Program-made: the position numbers and the translations under genes
Shown here: piece by piece, positions 1 to 7,475 of the stretch
Layout of the letters: the number at the start of each line of letters is the position of its first letter
Numbering within the stretch: position 1 is the first letter of the stretch
The notes under the pieces: generated by a model
Databases searched by the model: none
What the model was told of the DNA's origin: nothing
Seen by the model: only the letters and a program-made list of their open reading frames with translations
Assembly (NCBI GenBank): GCA_024679435.1
Contig: JAIBDK010000081.1
Span: forward strand, 1-8,583
Direction of reading: 5' to 3'
DNA from: Gammaproteobacteria bacterium
Lineage (GTDB): Bacteria > Pseudomonadota > Gammaproteobacteria > Arenicellales > Poriferihabitantaceae
DNA: 8,583 bases

Positions 1-2908
1 ATTCTGCGAGTTTCAAAGAATCACATTTTCTAACCTGAATGACTGCTCCCAGTTCTTCATTAAACAATACATCCAGCGATTCCCCCTCCAGCGAATCAAG
101 TTCTATGCTGAGGCCACAGCGGCTTGCAAATGCCATTTCACACAAAGTCGCAACAAGACCGCCATCGGAGCGATCATGATAAGCAAGAATCACACCTAGC
201 GATATCAGTTCCTGTATTAGATTAAAAAAGCCCAACAGCTTTTCCGGATCGTCAAGATCAGCAGGTTCATCACCCATTTGAGATAAAGATTGCGCAAAAA
301 TACTGGCACCTAGTCGATTTTTACCCGCCCCTAAATCTATCAGCCAGATATCTGTTTCATCTTCTGACTTTTTTAGTTCCGGGGTCAGGGTCATTCGAAT
401 ATCCTGCACCCGGGAAAACCCGGTAACGATGAGAGACAAGGGTGAAACATTACGATTCTCGGCGCCATCATCGTCATGCCAGATTGTTCTCATGGACATC
501 GAGTCCTTGCCGACAGGAATAGATATTCCCAGTCTGGGGCAGATATCCATTGCAACAGATTTAACCGTGGCATAAAGATCGGCATCATGGCCCGGCTCTC
601 CAGCTGCGACCATCCAGTTAGCGGACAACTTTATGCGATGTATATCGCCGATGTTCGCCGCAGCTATATTTGTAATCACTTCGCCAATGGCCAGTCTTCC
701 GCTGGCAGGCGCATCAATCACCGCTACCGGCGTTCTTTCACCGATAGCAAAAGCCTCACCACAATGGCTCCGATATCCGGAAGCGGTCACCGCCACGTCT
801 GCTACGGGAACTTGCCAGGGACCCACCATCTGATCGCGGGCGATGAGCCCGGTGACACTTCTGTCACCGATGGTTACCAAAAAAGTTTTATCGCCCACCG
901 TAGGATGGGAAAGCACCCGCTGCACCGCGCTTTCAATATTAACATCAGCAAACTCCAGTGCCCGCCCGGCTTCATTTTTGCTTTTCACATCACGATGCAT
1001 CTTAGGTGGCAGACCGAACAGCACGTCCATCGGCAAATCAATAGGTTTTTGCACCGTATCCTGAGGCGTTTCTGGGGAGTTAAAACAGGAATCCTGAAGC
1101 TCCAGCCGACACTCACTAACCGCGTTGCCTACGTGGGCAAACAGGCATCGTTCCCGGGCACACAATTGTTCAAATTCTTCGAGTCGGGGTCTGTCTATGG
1201 CAAGAACATATCTCTCCTGTGACTCATTACACCAGATCTGCATCGGTGACATAGACAACTCATCGTTGAGAATTTTTCTCAACTCAAAAATACCGCCAGA
1301 ATCAGAATCGTGCACTAACTCGGGCAATGCATTACATAAGCCACCTGCGCCGACATCATGAATTGATACGATGGGATTTTCATCACCCATAGCACAACAG
1401 GCATCGATAACTTCCTGGCAGCGTCTCTGCATCTCCGGGTTACCCCGCTGAACCGATGCAAAATCAAGAGATTCCGAACTGCTTCCGGATGCCACACTGG
1501 ATGCGGCACCCCCACCCAGACCGATAAGCATGGTCGGCCCACCCAAAACAATAATTGGCGTGCCTTCAGGAATTTTCTTTTTATCTACGTGTCCGGGTCG
1601 GACCGTTCCCAGCCCGCCCGCCAACATAATGGGCTTATGATATCCATGCCTTTGATAATTGGATTCCGAGGGTTGTTCGAAACTGCGAAAATAACCAGTG
1701 ATATTGGGTCGACCAAATTCATTGTTAAACGCTGCCGCACCAAGGGGGCCCTCAGTCATAATTTGTAGCGGAGAAGCAATTCGTCCCGGCTTGTTTTCCG
1801 GTTGCTCCCAGGGTTGGGGCAAATCCGGCAGTCTCAAACTGGAAACCGAAAAGCCGGCTAAACCAGCCTTTGGCTTGCCACCCCGCCCGGTTGCGCCCTC
1901 ATCACGTATTTCACCGCCCGAGCCTGTTGAGGCACCGGGAAACGGGGAAATAGCGGTGGGGTGATTATGTGTTTCCACTTTAGCGGTAAAATGAACCACC
2001 TCATCAACATAACCATAACGGCGATCTGATCCTGACGACGCTAGACGGGCTGCGGCACTACCCTCCAGCACCGCCGCATTGTCAGAATAGGCGGAGAGAG
2101 TTCCTGCGGAGTTTTCATTATGAGTATGACGAATCATCGAGAATAATGACTGATCTTTGATTTCACCGTCTATGGTCCAGTCAGCATTGAAAATTTTGTG
2201 TCTGCAATGTTCAGAGTTGACCTGGGCAAACATCATCAACTCCACATCAGTGGGGTTTCGTCCAAGACGGGTAAATTGGTCTACAAGATAGATTTTCTCT
2301 TCATCACTAAGGGCAAAACCAGATTCCCTGTTTGCCTGATCAAGCGCCGGTTTCCCGCCATTAAGCAGATCGACAACCACCAGTGGCGCAGGAGATGCTG
2401 TTTTAAAGAGAACATCGCCCCGCTGAGGAACATCAAGAACCGATTCAGTCATCGGATCGAAAATCACCCCCCCCAGGCTTTTAGTTAAGGCATTTTTATT
2501 CGGCTCGACCTCTTTAGACTCAACAGATAACGCACCATCATGGCCGAAAAATCGCCAGATAACCCCTCGTTCAACTCTGGAAACATTTTTCAGCCCGCAC
2601 AGATGAAAAATATCCGTGGCCTTGCTTGACCAGGGTGATATTGTGCCGATACGAGGCACTACGGTACGGGTAATAATGTCTGTCGAAGAAAAATCTGAAT
2701 CCCAACTGGATATCAAACCTGACTCGGCAGTGCTCAAGAGGCTGTGGACTTTTTCTAACGCCGCCGCCTCCAACTCTCCGTCTATATCAAGAAAATAGAC
2801 GTAAGATGTTTCCAGTTTTGTGCAACCCGGGAGGATTGTTCCCAGTTGCTCCAGAAGTTTTTTCTTTCGAAATCCCGAATGCGACGCATCTCCGGAAATG
2901 ATCAGCAT
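1..2908 (-). CDS. purL: Phosphoribosylformylglycinamidine synthase (FGAM synthase), large single-chain type, 3' end outside window
   Basis: PurL makes FGAM from FGAR, glutamine and ATP, the fourth step of de novo purine synthesis in the cytoplasm. The frame is open from an ATG at 2908 to the left edge: 969 full codons of about 1,300 expected. Seen in order: an N-terminal domain with ISPWSSKATD; NSEHCRHK at residues 231-238; KVETHNHPT at 310-318 followed by GSGGEIRDEGATGRG at 329-343; GLGGGAASS at 463-471; IHDVGAGGL at 516-524; GDRSVTG at 681-687 with ARDQMVGPW just after; PVGKDSMSM at 798-806; HDRSDGGL at 911-918; FNEELGA at 949-955. These match the E. coli enzyme, recalled from memory, in order and spacing, so both synthetase halves are present and no frameshift is seen. 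The C-terminal glutaminase domain with its Cys-His-Glu triad lies beyond the window, so its integrity cannot be judged. The gene lies 78 bases after dapA and may share its transcript. Confidence 0.97.
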   Translation of the reverse strand, partial: MLIISGDASHSGFRKKKLLEQLGTILPGCTKLETSYVYFLDIDGELEAAALEKVHSLLSTAESGLISSWDSDFSSTDIITRTVVPRIGTISPWSSKATDIFHLCGLKNVSRVERGVIWRFFGHDGALSVESKEVEPNKNALTKSLGGVIFDPMTESVLDVPQRGDVLFKTASPAPLVVVDLLNGGKPALDQANRESGFALSDEEKIYLVDQFTRLGRNPTDVELMMFAQVNSEHCRHKIFNADWTIDGEIKDQSLFSMIRHTHNENSAGTLSAYSDNAAVLEGSAAARLASSGSDRRYGYVDEVVHFTAKVETHNHPTAISPFPGASTGSGGEIRDEGATGRGGKPKAGLAGFSVSSLRLPDLPQPWEQPENKPGRIASPLQIMTEGPLGAAAFNNEFGRPNITGYFRSFEQPSESNYQRHGYHKPIMLAGGLGTVRPGHVDKKKIPEGTPIIVLGGPTMLIGLGGGAASSVASGSSSESLDFASVQRGNPEMQRRCQEVIDACCAMGDENPIVSIHDVGAGGLCNALPELVHDSDSGGIFELRKILNDELSMSPMQIWCNESQERYVLAIDRPRLEEFEQLCARERCLFAHVGNAVSECRLELQDSCFNSPETPQDTVQKPIDLPMDVLFGLPPKMHRDVKSKNEAGRALEFADVNIESAVQRVLSHPTVGDKTFLVTIGDRSVTGLIARDQMVGPWQVPVADVAVTASGYRSHCGEAFAIGERTPVAVIDAPASGRLAIGEVITNIAAANIGDIHRIKLSANWMVAAGEPGHDADLYATVKSVAMDICPRLGISIPVGKDSMSMRTIWHDDDGAENRNVSPLSLIVTGFSRVQDIRMTLTPELKKSEDETDIWLIDLGAGKNRLGASIFAQSLSQMGDEPADLDDPEKLLGFFNLIQELISLGVILAYHDRSDGGLVATLCEMAFASRCGLSIELDSLEGESLDVLFNEELGAVIQVRKCDSLKLAE

Positions 2909-2912
2909 TAAA

Positions 2913-2919
2913 TCCTCTC
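2913..2919 (-). promoter_or_regulatory. Ribosome binding site of purL
   Basis: GAGAGGA on the minus strand lies four bases before the ATG at 2908. It is purine-rich and complementary to the 16S rRNA tail. It supports this start, which also gives the expected PurL N-terminus. No PurR-type operator was recognised in the gap upstream. Confidence 0.7.
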
Positions 2920-2957
2920 AGGGAATAGGAAGTTTTTGTCAGCAGGACCAGGTATTA

Positions 2958-2975
2958 ATCTGATCCGAATCAGAT
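2958..2975 (-). repeat. Perfect 7-bp inverted repeat in the dapA-purL gap (possible hairpin)
   Basis: On the minus strand ATCTGAT, a four-base TCGG loop and ATCAGAT form a perfect stem 11 bases after the dapA stop codon and about 50 bases before purL. The stem is AT-rich and is followed by TTAATACC rather than a run of T, so it does not look like an efficient intrinsic terminator. It could slow polymerase, protect the 3' end of the dapA message, or be an operator. The repeat is seen directly; any role is inference. Confidence 0.5.
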
Positions 2976-2986
2976 ACATGCAGAAT

Positions 2987-3862
2987 CTACAATACACCCG
3001 CAGTTTTCATTGCCTGGCGCAATACATCATGATGCTCTTCAGACAATACTGTAAGAGGTAGGCGAATGCCCTGACTCACATAACCCATTTCACTTAAAGC
3101 CCATTTTACCGGTATGGGATTCGATTCATAAAACAACGCATCGTGCAATGGATCAAGGCGATCATTAATTTTTCCAGCACCCTCAAAATCACCTGCAAGT
3201 GCCGCCATACACATCTCATGCATCAGTTTAGGTGCCACGTTTGCGGTCACTGAAATACAGCCGTCACCACCCGCCTTTATCAATTCCAGCACGGTATCAT
3301 CGTTTCCTGAATACACGGCAAAATCGGCGCCGCAACGATTCTTGAAATCCGCAACCCGGGGAATATCACTTGTCGCATCTTTAATGCCCACAATATTTGA
3401 AACACCGGCCAGTCTCGCAACCGTATCGTTTACCATATCCAGAGAAGTTCTGCCCGGTACGTTATATAGTATCTGGGGAATATCGACTTCTTCGGCAATA
3501 TGTCTAAAATGCTGGTACAGACCGTTTTGGGTAGGTTTATTGTAGTAGGGAACGACAAGCAAACAGGCATAAATACCTAATTCAGCCGCTCTTGCAGTGA
3601 GTTCCACCGCCTCGGTTGTGGAGTTTCCTCCGGTGCCGGCAATCACTGGCACCCTTCCATCAACAAAAGCCATGGTTTTACCAATGACTTCCACTTGCTC
3701 ATCAATTGTAAGGGTTGCTGATTCGCCAGTGGTGCCAACGGAAACGATTCCGTCGGTGCCGCTTTCAACGTGAAAATTCACCAGTCGCTCGAGCGCGGGA
3801 TAGTCAATACTGCCGTCAATCTCCATTGGAGTAATGATCGCAACCAGGCTGCCTTTCAGCAT
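2987..3862 (-). CDS. dapA: 4-hydroxy-tetrahydrodipicolinate synthase (dihydrodipicolinate synthase)
   Basis: DapA condenses pyruvate with aspartate semialdehyde, the first committed step towards diaminopimelate and lysine. The 291-residue protein has almost the E. coli length and shares its numbering. GTTGES at 43-48 holds Thr44 and Thr45, PYYN at 105-108 supplies Tyr107, YNVPGRT at 133-139 supplies Tyr133 and Arg138, and GIKDAT at 159-164 holds the Schiff-base Lys161. All catalytic residues are therefore present in a complete TIM barrel. At the lysine feedback site Asn80, Glu84 and Tyr106 are kept, but the E. coli histidines 53 and 56 are Ile and Gln, so inhibition by lysine may differ. The ATG at 3862 gives the family N-terminus; its ribosome site is weak (AGG seven bases upstream). 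It sits 130 bases after livF. Whether it has its own promoter is unclear, and bamC, which often follows dapA in gammaproteobacteria, is absent here. Confidence 0.97.
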   Translation of the reverse strand: MLKGSLVAIITPMEIDGSIDYPALERLVNFHVESGTDGIVSVGTTGESATLTIDEQVEVIGKTMAFVDGRVPVIAGTGGNSTTEAVELTARAAELGIYACLLVVPYYNKPTQNGLYQHFRHIAEEVDIPQILYNVPGRTSLDMVNDTVARLAGVSNIVGIKDATSDIPRVADFKNRCGADFAVYSGNDDTVLELIKAGGDGCISVTANVAPKLMHEMCMAALAGDFEGAGKINDRLDPLHDALFYESNPIPVKWALSEMGYVSQGIRLPLTVLSEEHHDVLRQAMKTAGVL

Positions 3863-3992
3863 AATTAGACCTATATCAGGAGGGTTTCAGAGACCGGCAA
3901 TAGTACTACAAAAGATACTTCAAATCAGGTCGATTTCGACATCAATATTTTAGCCTGAGACACCTTCAAAAAGGACGTCCCGAACGGAAATA
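3863..3992. other. livF-dapA spacer, no gene
   Basis: This is the longest gap in the window. It is a natural place for the liv transcript to end and for a dapA promoter. On the minus strand TAAAAT (3946-3951) and TACTAT (3901-3906) resemble -10 boxes, but neither has a good -35 partner at 16-18 bases. A short GTCGA/TCGAC inverted repeat with a two-base centre lies near 3930-3941. No stem followed by a T run was found, so no terminator is called and read-through from livF into dapA remains possible. Confidence 0.4.
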
Positions 3993-4688
3993 CTAGATCA
4001 CCAGATACCGGTCAATCACCTGTTTTTGACTCACGAGTTGCTGCGATGTGCCAGACCAGGCAATCGCCCCTTTTTCAAGGATATAATGATAGTCCGCAAC
4101 CCTCAGAATATCGCTGATATTTTTATCCACAATGAGAATGGATTGGCCCAGTGATTTTAGCTTCTCAAGACTCTGCCAAATCTCCTGCCGAATGATCGGC
4201 GCCAGTCCTTCAGTTGCTTCGTCGAGAACCAGCAGACGCGGGTTGGTTAACAATGCCCGTCCGATCGCCAGCATCTGCTGTTCACCGCCAGATAATTGAT
4301 CGCCCATGTTATCCAGCCTTTCCCTGAGCCGCGGAAACATGTCATAGACCTCTTTCTCATTCCACAATTGTCCGTGTCGGCTGCGGTAAGTGGCAATCAG
4401 ATTTTCCCGAACCGTCAAATTCGGAAATATCTGCCTTCCCTCGGGAACATAGCCGATGCCTCTACGGGCAATTTTCCAGCCGGGCAAGCCGGCTATTAAA
4501 TGTCCTTCGAATTCGACGGTACCCTGATTGGCCGGAATCAACCCCATCAGCGCTTTTAGTGTCGTCGTTTTACCCATTCCATTCCTGCCCAGCAAAGACA
4601 CGATATCTCCTGCCTGCACTTGAAGATCAACGCCTTTAAGGATTTCTGACAATCCGTAATTCACCTTAAGACCTGAAATTTTCAACAT
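3993..4688 (-). CDS. livF: HAAT-class ABC importer ATP-binding protein LivF
   Basis: This is one of the two cytoplasmic ATPases that drive the importer encoded here. Counting from the ATG at 4688 (231 residues), Walker A GRNGMGKT is at about 34-41, the signature LSGGEQQ at 132-138 and Walker B LLVLDEA at 152-158 with Asp156 and catalytic Glu157. The short length and the VPEGRQIFPNLTVRENL stretch are typical of LivF rather than LivG. The switch position, His in most ABC ATPases and Gln in E. coli LivF (VEQN), is Lys in a VDKN motif. The ATG shares one base with the livG TGA (TGATG), and GGGAG lies seven bases upstream. A TTG one codon earlier at 4691 would be only four bases from that site and is less likely. 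It is the last gene of the liv cluster. Confidence 0.95.
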   Translation of the reverse strand: MLKISGLKVNYGLSEILKGVDLQVQAGDIVSLLGRNGMGKTTTLKALMGLIPANQGTVEFEGHLIAGLPGWKIARRGIGYVPEGRQIFPNLTVRENLIATYRSRHGQLWNEKEVYDMFPRLRERLDNMGDQLSGGEQQMLAIGRALLTNPRLLVLDEATEGLAPIIRQEIWQSLEKLKSLGQSILIVDKNISDILRVADYHYILEKGAIAWSGTSQQLVSQKQVIDRYLVI

Positions 4689-5482
4689 CAACCGTCTCCC
4701 AGATAGGACTTTATAACCCTTTCATCTTTTCGGACATCCTCCGGCAGGCCGCTAGCAATAGCTTCCCCCGATGCCAAAACAGTAATACGGGATGCCAGTT
4801 TAAACACCGCATCCATGTCGTGTTCCACCAACAGAATCGCCATCTGTGGTCGAATTGATTCCAGCAGATTCACAATCTGCTCTCCGTCTAACAACGACAT
4901 TCCAGACATCGGTTCATCAAGGAGTAAAACCCGTGGGTTAGGTGCCAGGCACATGGCAATCTCAAGCCGACCCTGCTCACCATGGGATAATTGTCCTGCG
5001 AAATCGAAGCCATACCGAGCAAGATCGAAGCGATCAAGCATTTCAGCTACCCGTTCCCGGACCCGGGGCGATTTCCCGGCAGTGCCAAGGCCAATATATT
5101 TTTCATGAGTCTGGGATAGAACCGCAATAATCATGTTTTCCCGCACTGTCAACTCACGAATTACCGAGGTAATCTGATAGGTTCTACCCATTCCAAGACG
5201 GGATCGCTGGGATACTGATTGCTTCGAAATATCCTGACCATCAAGAACAATTGAGCCCGAATCCGCTTCAACTTCACCCATGAGAAGATTGATTGCGGTA
5301 GATTTACCTGCCCCGTTTGGGCCAATCAATGCGTGTATCTCGCCGGTTTTCAAACCCAAAGAGAGATTATTCACCGCAGTAATCCCTGCATAGTGCTTTG
5401 TCATACCAGACGTAGTCAATATTTCGGACGCGCCTTCAGCATCGACCAACCCGTGTGTTGCTGGGTTCATATTCTTAGCCAA
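4688..5482 (-). CDS. livG: HAAT-class ABC importer ATP-binding protein LivG
   Basis: This is the second cytoplasmic ATPase of the importer, expected to pair with LivF. In the 264-residue product Walker A GPNGAGKST is at 54-62, the signature LSHGEQ at 165-170 (often LSYGQQ in the family), Walker B VLLLDEP at 185-191 and the switch His at 221 in VEHD. The GMGRTYQI stretch near 97-104 and the C-terminal GLPEDVRKDERVIKSYLG are LivG hallmarks. The start is TTG at 5482, overlapping livM by 8 bases, with AAGGA eight bases upstream. An in-frame ATG at 5470 has no clear ribosome site and would shorten the protein by four residues. Either way, about 20 residues precede the first strand of the nucleotide-binding fold, a modest extension. 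It is coupled to livF by a one-base overlap. Confidence 0.95.
   Translation of the reverse strand: MAKNMNPATHGLVDAEGASEILTTSGMTKHYAGITAVNNLSLGLKTGEIHALIGPNGAGKSTAINLLMGEVEADSGSIVLDGQDISKQSVSQRSRLGMGRTYQITSVIRELTVRENMIIAVLSQTHEKYIGLGTAGKSPRVRERVAEMLDRFDLARYGFDFAGQLSHGEQGRLEIAMCLAPNPRVLLLDEPMSGMSLLDGEQIVNLLESIRPQMAILLVEHDMDAVFKLASRITVLASGEAIASGLPEDVRKDERVIKSYLGDG
4696..4700 (-). promoter_or_regulatory. Ribosome binding site of livF
   Basis: GGGAG, inside the end of livG, lies seven bases before the ATG at 4688. This spacing favours that ATG over the TTG at 4691, so it decides the start. Confidence 0.55.
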
Positions 5483-6515
5483 GGGTTTTTTCCTTGCCGT
5501 TTCCAGAGAGGGAATCGAACATTCCCTTTCGGGAAGTCAGCACCATAACAACAAGAATCAGTCCGATAATCAGATGCCAATGATCCGTATAGTTAGAAAG
5601 TATTTCTTCAAGTCCGAGCAGAATCAAGGCGCCATAAAAACCGCCATACAGTGTACCCATCCCCCCCAGAATAACGATCACCAGAAATTTGCCACTCATA
5701 TTCCAATGCAAATAATCGGGGCTGACATACTGAGTTAAATTAACCATTAAAACACCCGCCAAACCGGCCCCGGCGGCTGAAAAAGCAAATATTAGCAGCT
5801 GATACCTGAACGGTGGTTTACCCAACGAAGTCATGCGCTGAGCATTAAACTTCGCACCACGGACAATCAGGCCAAAACTGGAACCGGAAACCCTGATAGC
5901 GCCAATAAGATACGCGATAAGAAAAGCCAGGCAAACATAGTAAAACTGTACGTCGCTGCCAAGATCCAGGCCCGGGACTTGGTTACGGTACCAAAGGCTC
6001 AAACCATCTTCGCCTCCGTATTCAGGCACGGATATCACCAGAAAATAAATCATCTGAGCCAATGCCAGAGTAATCATAATGAAATACACCCCGGTTGTTC
6101 TCAGGGAAATAGCACCTATCACCAATCCCAGTAACGCGCATACCACCACCGCCAGCGGCCAACTGATAAGCGCATTATTGGTCGCTTCAAGCCAACCGAA
6201 TAGTTGAATCTGATTGGCATCATGGTGGGACAAAACCCCCGCAACATAAGCCCCCATTCCGAAAAATGCGGCATGTCCAAAACTAATCAGCCCTGCCTGA
6301 CCAATAATCAGGTCGAGGCTGACACCTACCAACGCATAAACAAATATCTTGGCAAACAAAGAGGTCAGATAGGATTCTCCTATCACTTCAAAAAAATGGG
6401 GCAATACTGCCAACACAAGCAGGGTAGTCCAGAGAACCAGCCTTCTTCTCGTCAATTTGAAACCCGGTGCTGACCCGGACGCTGATTCAGAAGCGGACAT
6501 TGGAGAATTATTCAT
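5475..6515 (-). CDS. livM: HAAT-class ABC importer permease LivM
   Basis: This inner-membrane permease forms the translocation pore with LivH. The 346 residues begin with a hydrophilic Ser/Gly/Ala-rich tail (about 1-20), a basic TRRR stretch, then a series of hydrophobic segments at about 27-43, 50-71, 85-95, 118-138, 142-163, 190-210, 238-260, 274-300 and 314-327. Family marks are GQAGLISFGHAAFFGMGAY at 72-90, the cytoplasmic loop RGAKFNAQRMTSLG at 219-232, which should dock onto the ATPases, and GGMGTLYGG at 284-292. The ATG at 6515 overlaps the livH stop as ATGA. No strong ribosome site is visible, so translation probably depends on ribosomes finishing livH. A second ATG five codons in is a possible alternative start. 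The end overlaps livG by 8 bases. Confidence 0.95.
   Translation of the reverse strand: MNNSPMSASESASGSAPGFKLTRRRLVLWTTLLVLAVLPHFFEVIGESYLTSLFAKIFVYALVGVSLDLIIGQAGLISFGHAAFFGMGAYVAGVLSHHDANQIQLFGWLEATNNALISWPLAVVVCALLGLVIGAISLRTTGVYFIMITLALAQMIYFLVISVPEYGGEDGLSLWYRNQVPGLDLGSDVQFYYVCLAFLIAYLIGAIRVSGSSFGLIVRGAKFNAQRMTSLGKPPFRYQLLIFAFSAAGAGLAGVLMVNLTQYVSPDYLHWNMSGKFLVIVILGGMGTLYGGFYGALILLGLEEILSNYTDHWHLIIGLILVVMVLTSRKGMFDSLSGNGKEKTLG
5491..5495 (-). promoter_or_regulatory. Ribosome binding site of livG, supports a TTG start
   Basis: AAGGA within the last codons of livM lies eight bases before the TTG at 5482, but 20 bases before the next in-frame ATG at 5470. It therefore favours the TTG start. 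Confidence 0.5.
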
Positions 6516-7423
6516 AGTCGGCTGAAAAGGCCTTTAGGTTTCAGCACAAGTATCACCGCCATCAATAGATATATTGCAATTGATGCCAGAGAGCTCCCAA
6601 CAACAGCGCCATCCGATGCAGACATGAATGACTGAAAAATAGCGGGCAAATAGGCCCGACCCAGGGTATCGACAATACCGATCACCACAGCACTGATAAA
6701 AGACCCTTTGACCGAGCCGATACCACCTATTACGATTACAACGAATGCCAAAATAAGAATATGCTCTCCCATTCCTATTTCCACTGCATAAATCGGACCC
6801 GCCAGTGCGCCCGCCAAAGCAGACAATACCGCACCAAATGCAAATATGCCGGTATAAAGCAGATCAATATTTACGCCCAGTGCCTGGGCCATCATGCGAT
6901 TGCTGGAACCAGCCCGGGTGAGCATTCCAATACGGGTATAAAAGATCAGACCGTATAAAATGCCGAGAACGACAATGCCGACGAGAATGATAAAAACTCG
7001 ATAGGCCGGATACGCGGCTTCCCCAAAAATATTTATTGTAAAATTAAGCGCATCGGGAATGTCCACGAACAACGGCTGGCTGCCCCAGATTATTCTTACA
7101 AGCTCATTGAAAAATAATATTAACCCAAACGTCGCCAACACCTGATAAAGATGATCTCTATGATACAAGCGCCGCATAATCACCGTTTCGATAACCACAC
7201 CAAGAAGCGCCGCGGCAGCCATAGCGGCAACAAGGCCAATCAGAAAACTGTCGGTTTGGGATGTAACTGTCGCGGCAACGTACGCACCCACCATGTACAG
7301 GGAACCATGGGAAAGATTAATCAATCCCATAATTCCAAATACAAGGGTCAGCCCGGAGGCTAACAGGAATAACGTGACCCCGAGTTGCAGCCCATTGAAC
7401 AGCTGTTCAATGAACAGAATCAT
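6512..7423 (-). CDS. livH: HAAT-class ABC importer permease LivH
   Basis: This inner-membrane permease is the partner of LivM. The 303-residue protein is very hydrophobic, with segments at about 5-28, 41-55, 60-80, 95-115, 142-162, 188-210, 221-245 and 282-296. Family marks are FGIMGLINLSHGSLYMVGAY at 29-48, the coupling loop RAGSSNRMMAQALGVN at 170-185, GGIGSVKGS at 233-241 and the usual C-terminus KPKGLFSRL. The ATG at 7423 gives the standard N-terminus MILFIEQLFNGLQLG, but no good ribosome site precedes it: AATAGG lies more than ten bases away in an AT-rich 52-base gap after the binding-protein gene. The first codons hold overlapping palindromes that could fold in the message. No terminator is visible in that gap, so the gene is probably co-transcribed with the binding protein. 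The stop overlaps livM by four bases. Confidence 0.95.
   Translation of the reverse strand: MILFIEQLFNGLQLGVTLFLLASGLTLVFGIMGLINLSHGSLYMVGAYVAATVTSQTDSFLIGLVAAMAAAALLGVVIETVIMRRLYHRDHLYQVLATFGLILFFNELVRIIWGSQPLFVDIPDALNFTINIFGEAAYPAYRVFIILVGIVVLGILYGLIFYTRIGMLTRAGSSNRMMAQALGVNIDLLYTGIFAFGAVLSALAGALAGPIYAVEIGMGEHILILAFVVIVIGGIGSVKGSFISAVVIGIVDTLGRAYLPAIFQSFMSASDGAVVGSSLASIAIYLLMAVILVLKPKGLFSRL
7393..7417 (-). repeat. Overlapping palindromes at codons 3-11 of livH
   Basis: CATTGAACAGCTGTTCAATG at 7393-7412 is a perfect 20-base palindrome. CTGTTCAATGAACAG at 7403-7417 is a second one with 7-base arms around a single central base, sharing its right half with the first. In the message the sequence reads as three alternating arms, so two mutually exclusive pairings are possible close to the start codon. 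The symmetry is seen directly. It codes for the conserved residues LFIEQLFNG, so part of it may be chance. Confidence 0.6.
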
Positions 7424-7475
7424 TGAAGGTTAAGCCTATTTTTTCTTATATCTAATTAAATTCTGAAACCTGTTT

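Noticed and set aside
476..1222. A 248-codon plus-strand open frame
   Set aside because: It lies wholly antisense to purL, whose frame is intact and highly conserved here. Its translation has no recognisable motif and is a shadow of purL.
1315..1551. A minus-strand open frame of 78 codons inside purL, which could suggest a frameshifted purL
   Set aside because: It is out of phase with the purL frame, which reads through this interval without a stop and with the expected GLGGGAASS and IHDVGAGGL motifs.
3878..3883. AGGAGG, a perfect Shine-Dalgarno-like hexamer upstream of dapA
   Set aside because: It is on the plus strand, so the dapA message carries CCTCCT instead. No plus-strand gene starts downstream of it.
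3964..3981. GGACGTCC followed by a T run after livF, considered as a terminator
   Set aside because: The palindrome has no loop, so it cannot form a normal hairpin; no other stable stem precedes the T run.
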